64,000 bases of DNA from Blakeslea trispora (GCA_025331445.1 JAIWNE010000071.1:1-64000), one strand, 5' to 3'. Shown: positions 13,801 to 24,437, counted from the stretch's first letter. The notes: generated from the letters alone by a model not told the origin. Program-made: numbers and translations.

Positions 13801-16800
13801 AGAAATAAAAAAGTGTATAACCTTTTCCTTTTGTTGGATTTGTTAGCCGCCGCCTGAGTGGAGCTCTACTGAGTATTTTCAATGGAAGGTTTTGTTTTCC
13901 AGAGCATTTAACACTGTAAAGAATCAAATTATTGCTGAGCCCATGTTGTTTGATGCTACGCTCAATACAGGAAAGCAAATTCTGCGGAAATATGCTCGTA
14001 AATATGATTTTGGTCATAACATTGAGAATGCTGATGTCTTTGTGAACTATCTTGAAAAGACCGGGTATAACACACTAATTGAGGCAGGTCAATTAATTTC
14101 GGAAAAGGTAAGTTACAATATGCTTCTTTTCTATATATATTTGACAATTCGAATTACGTGTAAAGCATGAGCTTTGGCCTACATATATTTGGCACTTGGG
14201 TAGATACTGTGACGAGTCAATTCACTCTCTACAAAATGCAAAATCAACACTTCAACCTGATTTCAATTCAGCTGAATATAGTCAAATTGTTATCATGCAT
14301 TACTTTGAAGCTATCAACCAAGGCCATAAAGAAGCAATCGAATTCTTTCCTCGACTGTTAGAGTTGATTGAACTTTATCCCAGTAATGGCCCATTATTTA
14401 AAAAATGCGTAAGTTAAAAGTTTTGATGGGGTTTGAAAACACCAAAAGAGTTTACTAACTAGAATATAAACATTCAGTCCATGAAAGTAGGTGCTTGCTG
14501 GAAATTCATCCGCTGGATCCCTCAATTAGTCTCCTCTATTGCAACACCAATTGCTCCACATATATTCCCAATATTGGAAAGAATTGCCGAAAGTTATCCA
14601 AAAGCACTTTACTATCCTTTCCAAATGTCTTGCGAGTTCTACGATATCAAGAAAAAAGATTTTCCAGAAGAAAATCGACGTTCTATTGAAAGAATTCTTC
14701 ATCTTATTCGATCACCTATCATGGAGCAGTTTTCGTACGAGTTGAAGCGGTTATCTGATCCAGACCATATCGCAAAAGATTTTGTTGAATACATCAGGGT
14801 AATGGAACATAAACAAGCCTGCATAATCATGTCTCACACTTTATACAGTCTGTCATTTTAGACAAGGATGTTCCCAAAAGCTTTATTGAGGCTCGGTTTG
14901 AAGAATTTTATAATTTGCTTTTAAATAATTATAGTGAGAACATGGGCACTATACCAAAGAAAATTGCCGAACAACATGGAAGTCATTTGTTGCGTATCTT
15001 TGGTGAAAATGGCAACAATATTTCAGCTTTAACCTCCAAAAAGCTGGATGAGCTTAATGGATTTATCAAGTCAAAATTTGAACTCAAGAAGGAAGATCAA
15101 AAGAATAGACGAGGAGAGGATAAGATGCATCTTAGTTCCTACTCAAAATGGCTCTATTCTTTTAAGAACACTGAGCATGATGAAGTTTGTATCTAGTTTA
15201 GCGAGTATTTTTTATCATCAACTTATAATTCCTTATTTTTTTTTTTAGGAAATTGAAATTCCTGGACAATATGATGGCTACTCAAGACCATTTCCCGAAT
15301 CACACGCTAAAATAACGTCTGTCAACTCGAAAATTCTTATTTTAGAATCCTTGCGAAAGCCTAAGCGAGTAACTTTCTATGGTACAGATGAAAAAGAGTA
15401 TAATTTTTTAGTCAAAGGTGGTGAAGATTTGCGATTAGATGAGCGAATTGAGCAACTATTTGCAACAATGAACGATATGATAAGGAACAATGCCTTTTGC
15501 TCAAAACAGAATATTCAGATTCCTACATACAAAGTAAGTATTGTTATCATGCTGTTTTGATCACAATTCGCTAAAGTTCGACTGTCAAATAAGGTAATTC
15601 CAATGGCCTCTAATCTTGGTATTATCGAATGGGTTAATGATACTATACCTTTGCAGCAATGTATCACAAGCAGACGTTCAGATCAAATTATTGTAAGACG
15701 TGCTGCAGCAAGATACAACAGTTGGATAGAGGGACATGTATCTAAATCGTCCAAAGAAAGCTATGGTAACATCAATCTTTTCTATATCATTTTCGGTTTT
15801 AAACATTTTTTATTGCAGGCAAATATTATGCTGCTTTTGCTGACTCTAAAGAGAAGATTGCAAAAGCTTTTGCTAGCTGCTACGAGCCAGTTCCAAGTAC
15901 AATCCTCCGTAACTTTGTTTTCAGTCTAGCAGCTTCCCCAGAAGCTTTTCTGTTTTTAAGAAAAGATTTTGCATACAGCTTGGCATGCATATCAGTATTT
16001 GGATATATCTTGGGAATTGGCGATCGTCATCTGCAAAACTTTTTATTAGACTTGAAGAGGTATAGTAGGATTACAATATAAATTATCTGTGCTTATTGAT
16101 TGACTTTTGTCAATGATCAGTGGTCAACTGGTACCGATTGATTTTGGTTATGCATTTGGTGCTGCAGCAGAACTTCTTCCAATTCCAGAACTTATGCCTT
16201 TTAGGCTTACAAGACAACTAGTAGGCGTTCTTGAGCCATTAGGCGTACCCGGTATTCTAGAGGATGCCATGACAAACATACTAAGTGGTAGGAAAGAAGA
16301 AGAAAAGTAACATAGAATTACCTAATGTTCTTGTGATGATAGCCATACAAGATCGAAAAGAATCGCTACTCAATATCATGAGCGTCTTTGTGAAAGAGCC
16401 TCTACTAGAATGGCAAAAAAATGCAACAAGAATAGCTCAGTCTCAGAGTAAGTGAATTCTTACGATGTACTAGAAATTCAAATAACAACTATTTATTGGT
16501 TTGTGTTATTCAGAAAAAAGCCATCAGCAAGATAAAGCCGAAACACTGCAAAATGTAATACAGTGGTATCCTCAAAATAAGATTGAAATAGCTAGAAGAA
16601 AACTCGATAAACAAAATCCTGCTAGTAAGTTTAAAGCAGTTATATTCGACAACATCTCTACAACTTGACTTTTCCTTAATAGACATTCTTGTCACTGAAC
16701 TAACTAATGGCCATGCTAACAAATACTTTTACAAAGATATTGTATCGATTGTAAAAGGAACTCCAGGATGTGACATTAGAGCCGAAGTTGAAGATGTTTG

Positions 16801-16897
16801 TTCAGACACCAACGAACAAGTCAAGTGTCTAATTAATCTCGCCACAGATTCACGAGTATTAGGGGTTACCTGGGCTGGTTGGCAGTCTTACCTGTAG
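1896..16897 (+). CDS. PRKDC: DNA-dependent protein kinase catalytic subunit (DNA-PKcs) orthologue, PIKK family
   Basis: Giant PI3K-related Ser/Thr kinase that, with Ku, bridges and processes DNA ends in non-homologous end joining in the nucleus. The gene is split by dozens of short introns; the longest exon runs about 4513-6718. That exon contains DELLASCL, RLGGKNKQLLL, AWDSERR, VPFKNIK and KIAACELLHGLL, which match DNA-PKcs HEAT-repeat segments. The C-terminus carries EIPGQYDGYSRPFPE (from 15249), FLVKGGEDLRLDERIEQLF, ILGIGDRHLQNF (16008-16043), IDFGYAFG (from 16137), ELMPFRLTRQ (from 16189) and a FATC end with ATDSRVLGVTWAGW. The last two are diagnostic for DNA-PKcs rather than ATM, ATR, TOR or TRRAP. 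Estimated length is about 4000 residues, close to the family's roughly 4100. The start ATG at 1896 is the first in a good frame. The first splice (about 2038-2070) is ambiguous. No frame break was seen in the segments checked, so the gene appears intact. Confidence 0.93.
15249..16300 (+). other. PRKDC: PI3K-like kinase domain of DNA-PKcs
   Basis: Spread over several exons (splice points near 15535, 15764, 16059). In order: the FAT-to-kinase linker EIPGQYDG; RKPKRVTFYGTDEKEY and FLVKGGEDLR with the ATP-binding lysine; the catalytic loop GDRHLQN with catalytic Asp and metal-binding Asn; the DFG motif in IDFGYAFG; and the activation-loop/PRD-side segment PELMPFRLTRQ. All catalytic residues expected of an active PIKK are present. 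Confidence 0.92.
16690..16894 (+). other. PRKDC: FATC-containing C-terminal segment of DNA-PKcs
   Basis: The last exon encodes a segment with DIRAEVEDVCSD, EQVKCLINLATD and RVLGVTWAGWQSYL before the TAG at 16895-16897. The ATD..LG.TW.GW pattern is the DNA-PKcs version of FATC. Human DNA-PKcs ends in a Pro-Trp-Met tail where this protein ends Ser-Tyr-Leu, a small divergence at the extreme C-terminus. Downstream (16898-17160) there is only AT-rich sequence with a short TA tract. Confidence 0.9.
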
Positions 16898-17160
16898 TCT
16901 ATATATATATATATATTCTTGTTCAGTTTGATAACAGCTTAACTTCATCATATATACAAACATGCGTTGAAAGTTGAATAAATACTTTGTACTAGCACAT
17001 ATTCAAAGCATTCAAGAAGACAGTGGATCAAATCAAGCTAAAGAAGTCTTTTCTTACCGCTTTGCACAAGAGATGTGATAATGAAGGTTTAGCTACTTTT
17101 TTTAAGCGTCTTTAATGTTACAAGTTTCCTTTTTTTTATGACTAAAAATAAGCGGGTCTA

Positions 17161-17191
17161 CGGTGTAGTTTGCAATAAGTTGCGGATTTTG
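17161..17191 (+). repeat. Left TIR of the Tc1-like element
   Basis: Begins cggtgtagtttgcaataagt directly after a TA. Reverse-complementary to 18476-18506 with about five mismatches, mostly transitions near the outer end. Confidence 0.8.
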
Positions 17192-17271
17192 TAAACTCCT
17201 CGATTTGATCATTAAACCCATGGTTGTTCTGTTGATCTTCCCATCACCTTTTTCTTAATAAACATAATAAA

Positions 17272-18347
17272 ATGAGCACATCTACTCCTACTTCTGTTGT
17301 CAAATAATCTAATAAGCACCTTTCCGAATACGATTATGGTAAATTAGCAGGCGCTTTCTTGTACAAAAGAAACTTTGCTCAAATCTCAAGAGATTTCGAC
17401 CTCCCTGAATCAACTGTACGATCAGCTTATAAAAGACTTCGGAAAACACAAACCACTCTTCCCAAAACTTCAACCGGAAGAAAAAAGCTTCTTTCTCAAA
17501 CTGACTTGAACGCGATTAATCGAAGCGTTCGTCGTCGACCTACTGAGTCAATTAGGGCTCAGCATCGTCGATTTTTGGGTTCAGGCAAGAAGGTCTCTTT
17601 GTCCGCTTTCAGAGTAGCATAAACTCGAATGAAGTTCAAATCGCGTGTAGCGGCAAAGAGGCCTGCTCCGAAGCCGACACACAAACAAATGAGTTTAGCT
17701 TGGATTATAGAAAAGCTAAACTAGACAAAAGCTGACTGGGATAAGGCAGTCTGGTCTGACGAGGCCAAGTTCACCCTTAAGAGAGCTAGTGCTGGAACTA
17801 GAGTAATCAGAAAGGATGGAGAAAGGTACGAGGAGAGGCATATTAAGGATATCCACAAGTTTGGTTTGGGTTCTGTGATGGTATGAGGATGCTTTCATGC
17901 AAATGGTGTTGGTCCTCTAGTCGTGCAGCATGGATCAATTGATCAAGAAGTGTATGTTTAATGCTTGGTTGATTAATATCTTCTTTAGATCGAGAAGGAG
18001 TTCAAGAAGACTAACATTAGATATATACTGTAAGAAGACAATGATCCCTGTCATGTAGGAGTATATTACAGGTGGTGTAAAATGAAGACCATGACCAACA
18101 CCTTTGACAGATGGCCGTCACAGAGTCCAGACCTCAACCTGATTGAAAATGTCTGGGCTCAGCTGAGAAAGCGTTTAGATGAGCGTGAGAGTGAGAGTGA
18201 GGTGAACACCCTCAGTGACTTGGAGAGGGTTTTGAAAGAAAAATGGTACTAGCTGACGCCAGAGTATCTGAACACTCTCGTTAGCAGTATGAGCCAAAGA
18301 TGCAAAGGCCCATGGAGGCCATACAAAATATTACCGAATCCACTTTT
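17272..18347 (+). pseudogene. Tc1-family transposase pseudogene
   Basis: Cut-and-paste DDE transposase remnant. Starting at ATG 17272, one can follow an N-terminal helix-turn-helix (RNFAQISRDFDLPESTVRSAY), a second DNA-binding stretch (RRRPTESIRAQHRRF), the first catalytic Asp region (WSDEAKFTL near 17756), the VMVxGCF strand, a damaged EDNDP region holding the second Asp (near 18033), and the C-terminal SPDLNLIENVWAQL with the catalytic Glu (near 18124-18165). The frame is broken by at least six stops, most explained by C-to-T or G-to-A changes (CAA to TAA, TGG to TGA, CAG to TAG), plus small frame slips. It cannot encode a working enzyme. Confidence 0.85.
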
Positions 18348-18475
18348 TGTTAGTCAAATAAAACAGTATAATCTATTTTACACATTCTCAAAGTTTGAAG
18401 GCACATTTAATAGGTAAAAGCTGTACTGATGCATAACAGCCTTCATGATGTAAGGTACTCTTTAAATTTAACTTT

Positions 18476-18506
18476 CAAAATCCGCAACTTATTTCGAATC
18501 ACACTG
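18476..18506 (-). repeat. Right TIR of the Tc1-like element
   Basis: Read on the minus strand it begins cagtgtgattcgaaataagt and then shares the uninterrupted stretch ending gcggattttg with the left TIR. It is followed by TA at 18507-18508. Confidence 0.8.
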
Positions 18507-18766
18507 TATTTTACTCAAAATAAACCCCAAGGTAGTTTTAAGTTGGAAATCGAAATTTATACCAACTATCGCAGCATAACAACTCAAGACTTCGAGATTT
18601 TCAAGAAAAAAAAAAGAGGGTATAAGAGGTTTGGGATCTTCACATACTTGCAAATATTCGTCGAGAGGACGATGAGAGATGTCTGCATTTTCATTGCAGC
18701 GATTAAAAATCTCTTTTGGAAGAGAATCAACAACAACAACAATAAGCAACAACAAAGCTTCTTCAT

Positions 18767-21028
18767 TTATTCTTCATCACCTACAGGCGGTGAGCGACCA
18801 AACACTCTCCCTGAGCCAACAACTAGGCGAGAAGAGCTACTGCCATTAAGTCCAAGTCGAGGGAAAGAAGAAGAGGAATTCGACCGTCTTAGTGGACTCG
18901 ATGCACCCTTGACAGATTTCAGTGTCAAAGCATCACCTTCATCGTCATCATTCTCATTTATATGACGAATACCGTCCAGCATATTCCTGTTGGCTCTCTC
19001 CATCTTTCTTCTTTTGTCTCGCCAATATTCAGCCAAGGTCTGATTTCGTTCTTGAATATGTCTCTTGGTCAAAAAGGGCTTGAGCCATTTCTCATCAAAT
19101 GATACAAACCAATGAGGCGGACGATCTTCGAGAATAGGCTCGCCTAGTGGACCTGATAAGAGGCCTCCAATAGAAACATCGTTGTAATTTGCTTTCCTCC
19201 TTTGAAATTTTTTGGAGTGGTTCGCAGATGAGCCTGTTCCGATCAATTCATCATCATCTTCATCGTTCATCCGATAAGGGGTATGATGTGTATCCAGTCG
19301 GCGATACTGATTGCGTATACCGTGAGACGCTTCTTCGTCATCATCGTCATCACTGTCAGAGTCTTCGGGCTCAACAACACCAGTTCTGATGTCTAGCACT
19401 TGAAGCATGCGACCTGTTGTGCCACCAAACAACAAAACAGTCAAAACAACAACAGCTAAAATGGTAGTACGCATAGCAGGCGCACTATCACCAGTGATGC
19501 CTGATGCCAAGGCAAAGGCAACTGCGCCTCTTAAGCCAGCCCAGAAAAGCATCATCTGGTGATTTCGAGGTAGCTGATCTGGTTTTCCCAGTGCGCGACA
19601 TACAGCATTAATCAACATGGATAAAGGAGCTACAGACGCATATCGAGCAACACATATAAACCCCTAATCATTTTCAGAATTAGTCCTTGTACCTTCTGAT
19701 TCTATAAAAGAAAGAGGCGTTGGAGACTTACCAAGGTAACTAGAATAAATAATGGCTTATAGTCCAAATCGTCTTGTGTGAATAGATTGACACCCAAATA
19801 AATAAAGATAAAATTTTCGGATAATTGAGACAGAACAAGGCACATTGATTTTGTGGCACGCTTACTCTTGAGTGATAGATTATCATAAGCATAATGCTTC
19901 AGAGTGATACCAGTGAATAGTAGAGTAACAATACCTGACATTTGAGTAGCATTTGAGAAAAAGTAGCTGCTGTATGCAAACAAAAATACGAGACATGACT
20001 CAATACTAGGAAATCGATAGAGCTGAGAGTGCTTTAGCAAAAGTGCCACAAAGATCCCGCAAAGAAGACCAATCACGGTGGATGCCCAAAAGACACCGAG
20101 AAAAAGACCAACACCTTTAAGGACATTCACAACATGCAGTTCTTTTCCTCGAAATTGGCGAAGTGTGCTATTTAACAAATAGCGTAATTAGTATAGACGA
20201 TTTGGTAGCATTCCATTCTCTCTTTTCTTTACTCTGATAGGACAATAGCCACTGCATCATTCAGTAATGATTCGCCGGATATAATAGAAAACAATTGAGG
20301 ATCAACATGAAGTTGATTGAAGATGGCGAGAATAGTAACAGGGTCTGTTGCTGATAAAATGGATCCAAAAATCATGCTATCCAAAAATGATATGCTGATG
20401 CCTTCTGGCTTTAAAAATGCATAAATAAAAGTGCATACGCTGTTGTACTCTAATCATCAATATCACCTATTTCCATAGCTTTCGTTCAACAACTTACCCA
20501 GTCACTATAGCTGCAATAAAGGTACCTGCCATAGCAAAAATAATAATTGTACCGAAATTGAGAAAGAAGTTCCTCTAGCAAAAAAAAAAAGGGTAGGCTC
20601 TAAATGTGTAATGCATAACTACATGATAAGTGACATTACCCGCTTTAATTCATAACCTGAATTTAAGATGATGGGTGGCAGTAACAAGTTGAAGAAAAAC
20701 CCTTCTTTAAACTTGACCATATCTTGAATAATGGTGCCTGGTGATAGCTTGATAATTAAACCTACAATCATACCTTCGTCATATGGAGTGTTAGTTGAGA
20801 ATGATAACATAACCTTGACCAAAGGAGAGTTACCCTACCTGCCATAATAGATACTACAGTCTCATGAATCGCTCGGATCTTTCGAATCTGTAAAAAGTAA
20901 CTTGTCCATAAAGCACCGATAAGTAAAGACACCAAAATCAACAGTGCCCAAGAAGAATACATTTCTTCTTCCATGGGTTGGTCTGATGCATCGTCATTAG
21001 GTATTGTACTATTCTGGAAAGGATCCAT
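18767..21028 (-). CDS. NHX1: Na+/H+ exchanger, NHX/SLC9 (endosomal/vacuolar) type
   Basis: Electroneutral cation/proton antiporter expected in endosomal, vacuolar or plasma membrane. Five or more exons run down from ATG 21028; the longer frame to 21070 begins with a non-ATG codon. Key segments: [10 protein letters not shown] followed by GLIIKLSPG, the inhibitor-site motif [18 protein letters not shown] (TM4 region), [31 protein letters not shown] with the conserved Asp, and [13 protein letters not shown]. About 10-12 hydrophobic segments are followed by a long acidic C-terminal tail with a [10 protein letters not shown] run and Ser-rich stretches, likely cytosolic and regulatory. The first intron is about 20840-20784 with phase-1 joining into MIVGL. 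Similarity to NHX/NHE is clear; the organelle is inferred. Confidence 0.92.
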
Positions 21029-21888
21029 ATAGATATATACACTTGTGGAGTAAAGTGTAATAAAAGCCAATAGTAATTACAATTAGTAAAAAATAATAAA
21101 AAAAGGGAGATGGAAAAATGGATATTGAAAAGCGGCAGTGAAATTCTGACTTACCTTAGCTAACAAATGGTTACATCAAACCGTGTTGATGCATACACTA
21201 TAATACGTTTCTATTATTCACAATAGAAAACAACTAGCTTTGACTTTCTTTGCTTTAGTTTCGGATCACACACTCTTATAGGGGCTTTTAATCCTCCCTT
21301 ACATATGGAATAGAGCTGAGCTGATTACTATGACCTTAGTAACATAATGACGGATAAATATTGATTCAACCTGATGCTCAAGAAAGGGAAACAATGGACA
21401 CACAATGTTTGTATTGAGAGAAAAGCCACAATAGAGTCTTGTTTGACTGAGGACAATCTTAAAATAGGCAATTCAGAGTCTGTTTCTTTAAGGTTGAGAG
21501 GCCATAGGATTCATCTAACCTTGATGGATTTAAATTGTTAGTTTTAATCTTGAAATCTTTCAGAAAATTCTTCCAGCAAAATCACACTTTACACATTGGC
21601 ACCTCAAAACTCAAAAAAAAAAAAAAATTCCTTGTACTCACTATCCTTCTTTACGATAACTATCATATCAGCAGCTGCCAGCACAACTTTTTATCCGAGG
21701 ACACATCTCCCTTTTTTCCTTATATCACATACTCTCTCTCAAGAATCATCTCAAATATTGCTTTAAGAATTTCCCAAATTTTCAATACAAATAGGGTAGT
21801 CACGCTCAAAAGCGAAAACGCTTGACCATGGTTTTCGTCTTAGTTCCTTGATAACTTTTTTTTTCTTATTTTCATATATACAGCCAAA
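21029..21888. other. Divergent intergenic region between exchanger and U2A' genes
   Basis: 860 bp, AT-rich, presumably holding both promoters. I see an A13 run near 21614 and a pyrimidine-rich stretch near 21710-21740, but no unmistakable TATA box, no RNA gene and no credible coding frame. Confidence 0.5.
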
Positions 21889-22788
21889 ATGAAATTGACA
21901 GCAGACTTGCTTGCTAATAGTCTATCACATATTAATCCACTTGGTCAGCGTGAGCTTGTACTAAGAGGTATGGCTTCGATGATGACAAACGCGTTAATCG
22001 TACTGACTTTATTTTTTTTTCTTCTGATGATGACCAGACTTGAAAATACCTGCTATCGAAAACCTCGGTGTGACTAAAGCAAGTGAAGAAACAGAAAAGT
22101 GGCAGTTGGTAGAAAGGCTAACAGTAGAAGCATGTAGGACTTGAATGATGCTATTGACTTTACAAACAACGACTTACGTGTTCTTGGTAACTTTCCTCGT
22201 CTGAATCGTCTTCAACATCTATTCTTGAACAGCAACCGAATCAGCAAAATCGATCACGAACTAAATCACTATGTGCCTAACTTGCAAACCATTATACTAA
22301 GCAACAATTCCATTAGCGAATTGGGTGATTTAGAGGCTTTAGTTGAGTGCAAAAAGTTGACACATTTGAGTTTATTGGATAACCCAGTCACCAAAAAGAA
22401 ACACTACCGCTTGTATTTGATCCACAAGCTACCTCAGCTACGAGTGTTAGACTTTAACAAGGTAAAATTGGCTGAGAAGAAAGAGGCAGCTGCCTTGTTT
22501 CTCAAGACAGATGGATCAGAGAATGACTTGGCCAAGTCAATCACAGACAACAAGACAAAAACTTTTGAACCTGGAGAAGGTCTCCACCAAGAGCATCAAG
22601 GACATGGCTTGACACCCGATGAGCAATTAAAGATCAAGGCAAGTGAATCGAGAGAGTAAGCAATAGTTTTAGCTTACAATTGTATTATAATTTATTAGGA
22701 GGCACTTAAGCAAGCAACATCACTGGATGAAATTTCAAGATTAGAGCGTTTATTAAAGGCAGGCCATGTTCCTGCTACCAACAAATAA
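21889..22788 (+). CDS. LEA1: U2 small nuclear ribonucleoprotein A' (leucine-rich repeat)
   Basis: Core U2 snRNP protein that pairs with U2B'' on U2 snRNA and acts in branch-site recognition (SNRPA1 in animals, LEA1 in yeast). The protein begins MKLTADLLANSLSHINPLGQ. LRR segments follow: KIPAIENLG, AIDFTNNDLRVLGNFPRL, LFLNSNRISKID, IILSNNSISELGDLEAL and SLLDNPVTKKKHYRLYLI, ending in the LRR cap LRVLDFNKVKLAEK. A short C-terminal helix carries SRLERLLKAGHVP. Four exons: intron 1 starts at gtatgg (about 21967); intron 2 starts with GC (gcaagt at 22078) rather than GT, the only choice that keeps the family alignment; intron 3 follows LKIK near 22637. About 230 residues, normal for the family. Confidence 0.95.
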
Positions 22789-22840
22789 ACTTGCACATCA
22801 GAAAGAATGTCAAGCAATGCAATTCTCTTATCTTTGTTTT

Positions 22841-23340
22841 TTAATGGCCTACTTCAGGTAGCGCTTCAAATGTAGCTTTCAGCTCTTTGATCTTCATGCC
22901 CACTTTTATGTTGACTTCTTGCTTCATCTCTTCTGAAGGCAAATCTTGTAGAAACTCGCCATAAGCAACCAAGACATCATCTACTGCTTTTTTGGCTGTA
23001 GAGCGATCTTCTTCGTAATAAGTTGTGCCTTGAGATTCATCAGCATATTCTAACTTTTTTTTTGGACTGCATATGTCAACAAACGAAGGAAAAAGAAAAA
23101 ATAGTTTTTTTTTTGGCTGTTTGCATTTACCTCATCCTTAGCGGCACTGTAGAGTTCTTCAATCTTGTTCATATTTGCTTCCATGTCTGCTCGGGTATCT
23201 GCACTACTAAAAAAGCGTACTGATGCAATCATCAATCACCAAACACGGTTAATTATATTTGTATTACCTCGATATGGTACACAGACGCGTCCTGTGAAAG
23301 CTTTAGTAGTAAATAAAGAGAGATTGACAAATCTGTTCAT
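22841..23340 (-). CDS. Small conserved-looking protein, probably mitochondrial
   Basis: I do not recognise the family. Three exons join cleanly: 23340 to about 23273, about 23221 to 23131, and about 23053 to 22841. Exon 1 begins MNRFVNLSLFTTKAFTGRV; exon 2 begins with an RFFSSADTRAD segment after a phase-1 splice; exon 3 carries EYADESQGTTYYEEDRS, KAVDDVLVAYGEFLQDLP and a helical end KELKATFEALPEVGH. The product is about 125 residues. The basic, hydroxylated, acid-free N-terminus with an RFFSS-like cleavage context is typical of a mitochondrial presequence, and the rest is acidic and helical. It is convergent with the U2A' gene, with 52 bp between stops. Confidence 0.65.
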
Positions 23341-24150
23341 CTGTAAAATTTTCTGTCAACAAATTTATATGCACAGAAAAAAAAAGAAAAAGGAGAGAAA
23401 GAGAAGGGAAAAATTATAATCCTGAGCTCATTCTGAAAAAAAGCCCCCCCCCCCCCATGATTGCCTTTTTTGGCTAATAAAGTAGCGTTGTTGAGAGTGC
23501 TACTTTGAACAGGCAAAAACAATGCCCATCTTGTTCTCTCTTTTTATTTCTTTCGCTTTAGCTATAAATAAGACATTCAGAATGCTAATTGTAGACAAAT
23601 CCCAAAGCAGATAGGCAAGCTTACTTTGGTATATAGTTTGATATAGCAATTTGAAATGTTTAGGCAAGGCAAAGCAAAGGGTAACTCCAGTCTCAAGTTG
23701 ATCTGTCTGAACAATTTGAAGTACGTAATATATCTACGACACCCAAAGTAAACAAAGGCAGTATCGTTTTCATCAAATTTAACAGTGCCATGAATATCAT
23801 GACAAATAAGCTTGTACCTCTAGCTGTGCTCTTTACTAGGTAATCCTTTGCACGATTATTGACAAAATGAGATGGGCAGTGAATCAATCTATATGACCAG
23901 AAAAAAATTATTCTACCAATCTTATACTTTTTTTTATATACATTTGAAACTTTTGTTGCTAATGGCCAGATATATCATTTACATGCATGCAAGCAAACCT
24001 ATTGCAACAAGAAACACCAGTGATAATAGCTGAAATAGACTGTACCAACACTACGTCCACTCCAATGTCTATTCCCTTTAGACACCCTCACCAAATGTCT
24101 TCGCCATGATAGTAATAGCCCCCCTTCCATTTTCTATTGCCCACTCCAAC
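23341..24150. other. Gene-poor stretch with a C13 tract and a coding-like fragment
   Basis: Contains an uninterrupted run of 13 C at 23444-23456. On the minus strand around 23830-23690 there is an open fragment including ICHDIHGTVKFDENDTAF that reads like protein but has a stop just upstream and no family I recognise. No complete gene is supportable here. Confidence 0.4.
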
Positions 24151-24285
24151 ACTCTGTCCACTCTGTCCACTCTGTCCACTCTGTCCACTCTGTCCACTCT
24201 GTCCACTCTGTCCACTCTGTCCACTCTGTCCACTCTGTCCACTCTGTCCACTCTGTCCACTCTGTCCACTCTGTCCACTCTGTCT
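24151..24285. repeat. 9-bp minisatellite, about 15 copies
   Basis: Near-perfect tandem array of actctgtcc (ggacagagt on the other strand), about 15 units. Because the unit is a multiple of three it stays open in several frames (for example VDR repeats on the minus strand), which produces spurious ORFs. It lies between the small mitochondrial protein gene and the hypothetical gene at 24438. Confidence 0.95.
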
Positions 24286-24437
24286 ACGCAATAAATGATG
24301 ATATAGAATATAGTGTTTATTCAACTGTTATGGTTTCAGGCGATGTATCAATGCTTTGCCTTATAATAAAAAAAATTGCTGCCGACTGTTGAGTCTAAAT
24401 GGCTATTGTACAAGTGAGGGTTCTTCGACAACCTCGA

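Larger units (their letters stand above)
17161..18506 (+). mobile_element. Decayed Tc1/mariner element with TIRs and TA target duplication
   Basis: The element is 1346 bp. Its ends are imperfect inverted repeats (17161-17191 and 18476-18506) sharing the core aataagttgcggattttg; 26 of 31 positions match by eye. TA dinucleotides flank both sides (17159-17160 and 18507-18508), the usual Tc1/mariner signature. It lies 264 bp after the DNA-PKcs stop and 261 bp before the exchanger stop, between two convergent genes. The internal transposase is broken by several stops, so the copy is non-autonomous. Confidence 0.85.

Noticed and set aside
1896..16897. Initial idea that the giant PIKK is Tra1/TRRAP
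   Set aside because: The kinase retains catalytic residues (GDRH..N, DFG) that TRRAP lacks, and FATC and PELMPFRLTRQ match DNA-PKcs.
17001..17115. Short plus-strand open frame after the DNA-PKcs stop (KAFKKTVDQIKLKKSFLTAL)
   Set aside because: No start codon, an alternative frame is equally open, and it lies in the 3' flank; probably chance or an old fragment.
24078..24324. VDR/SGQ/TLS repeat ORFs over the 9-bp array
   Set aside because: A repeat unit divisible by three is open in several frames on both strands, so open length here is not evidence of coding.
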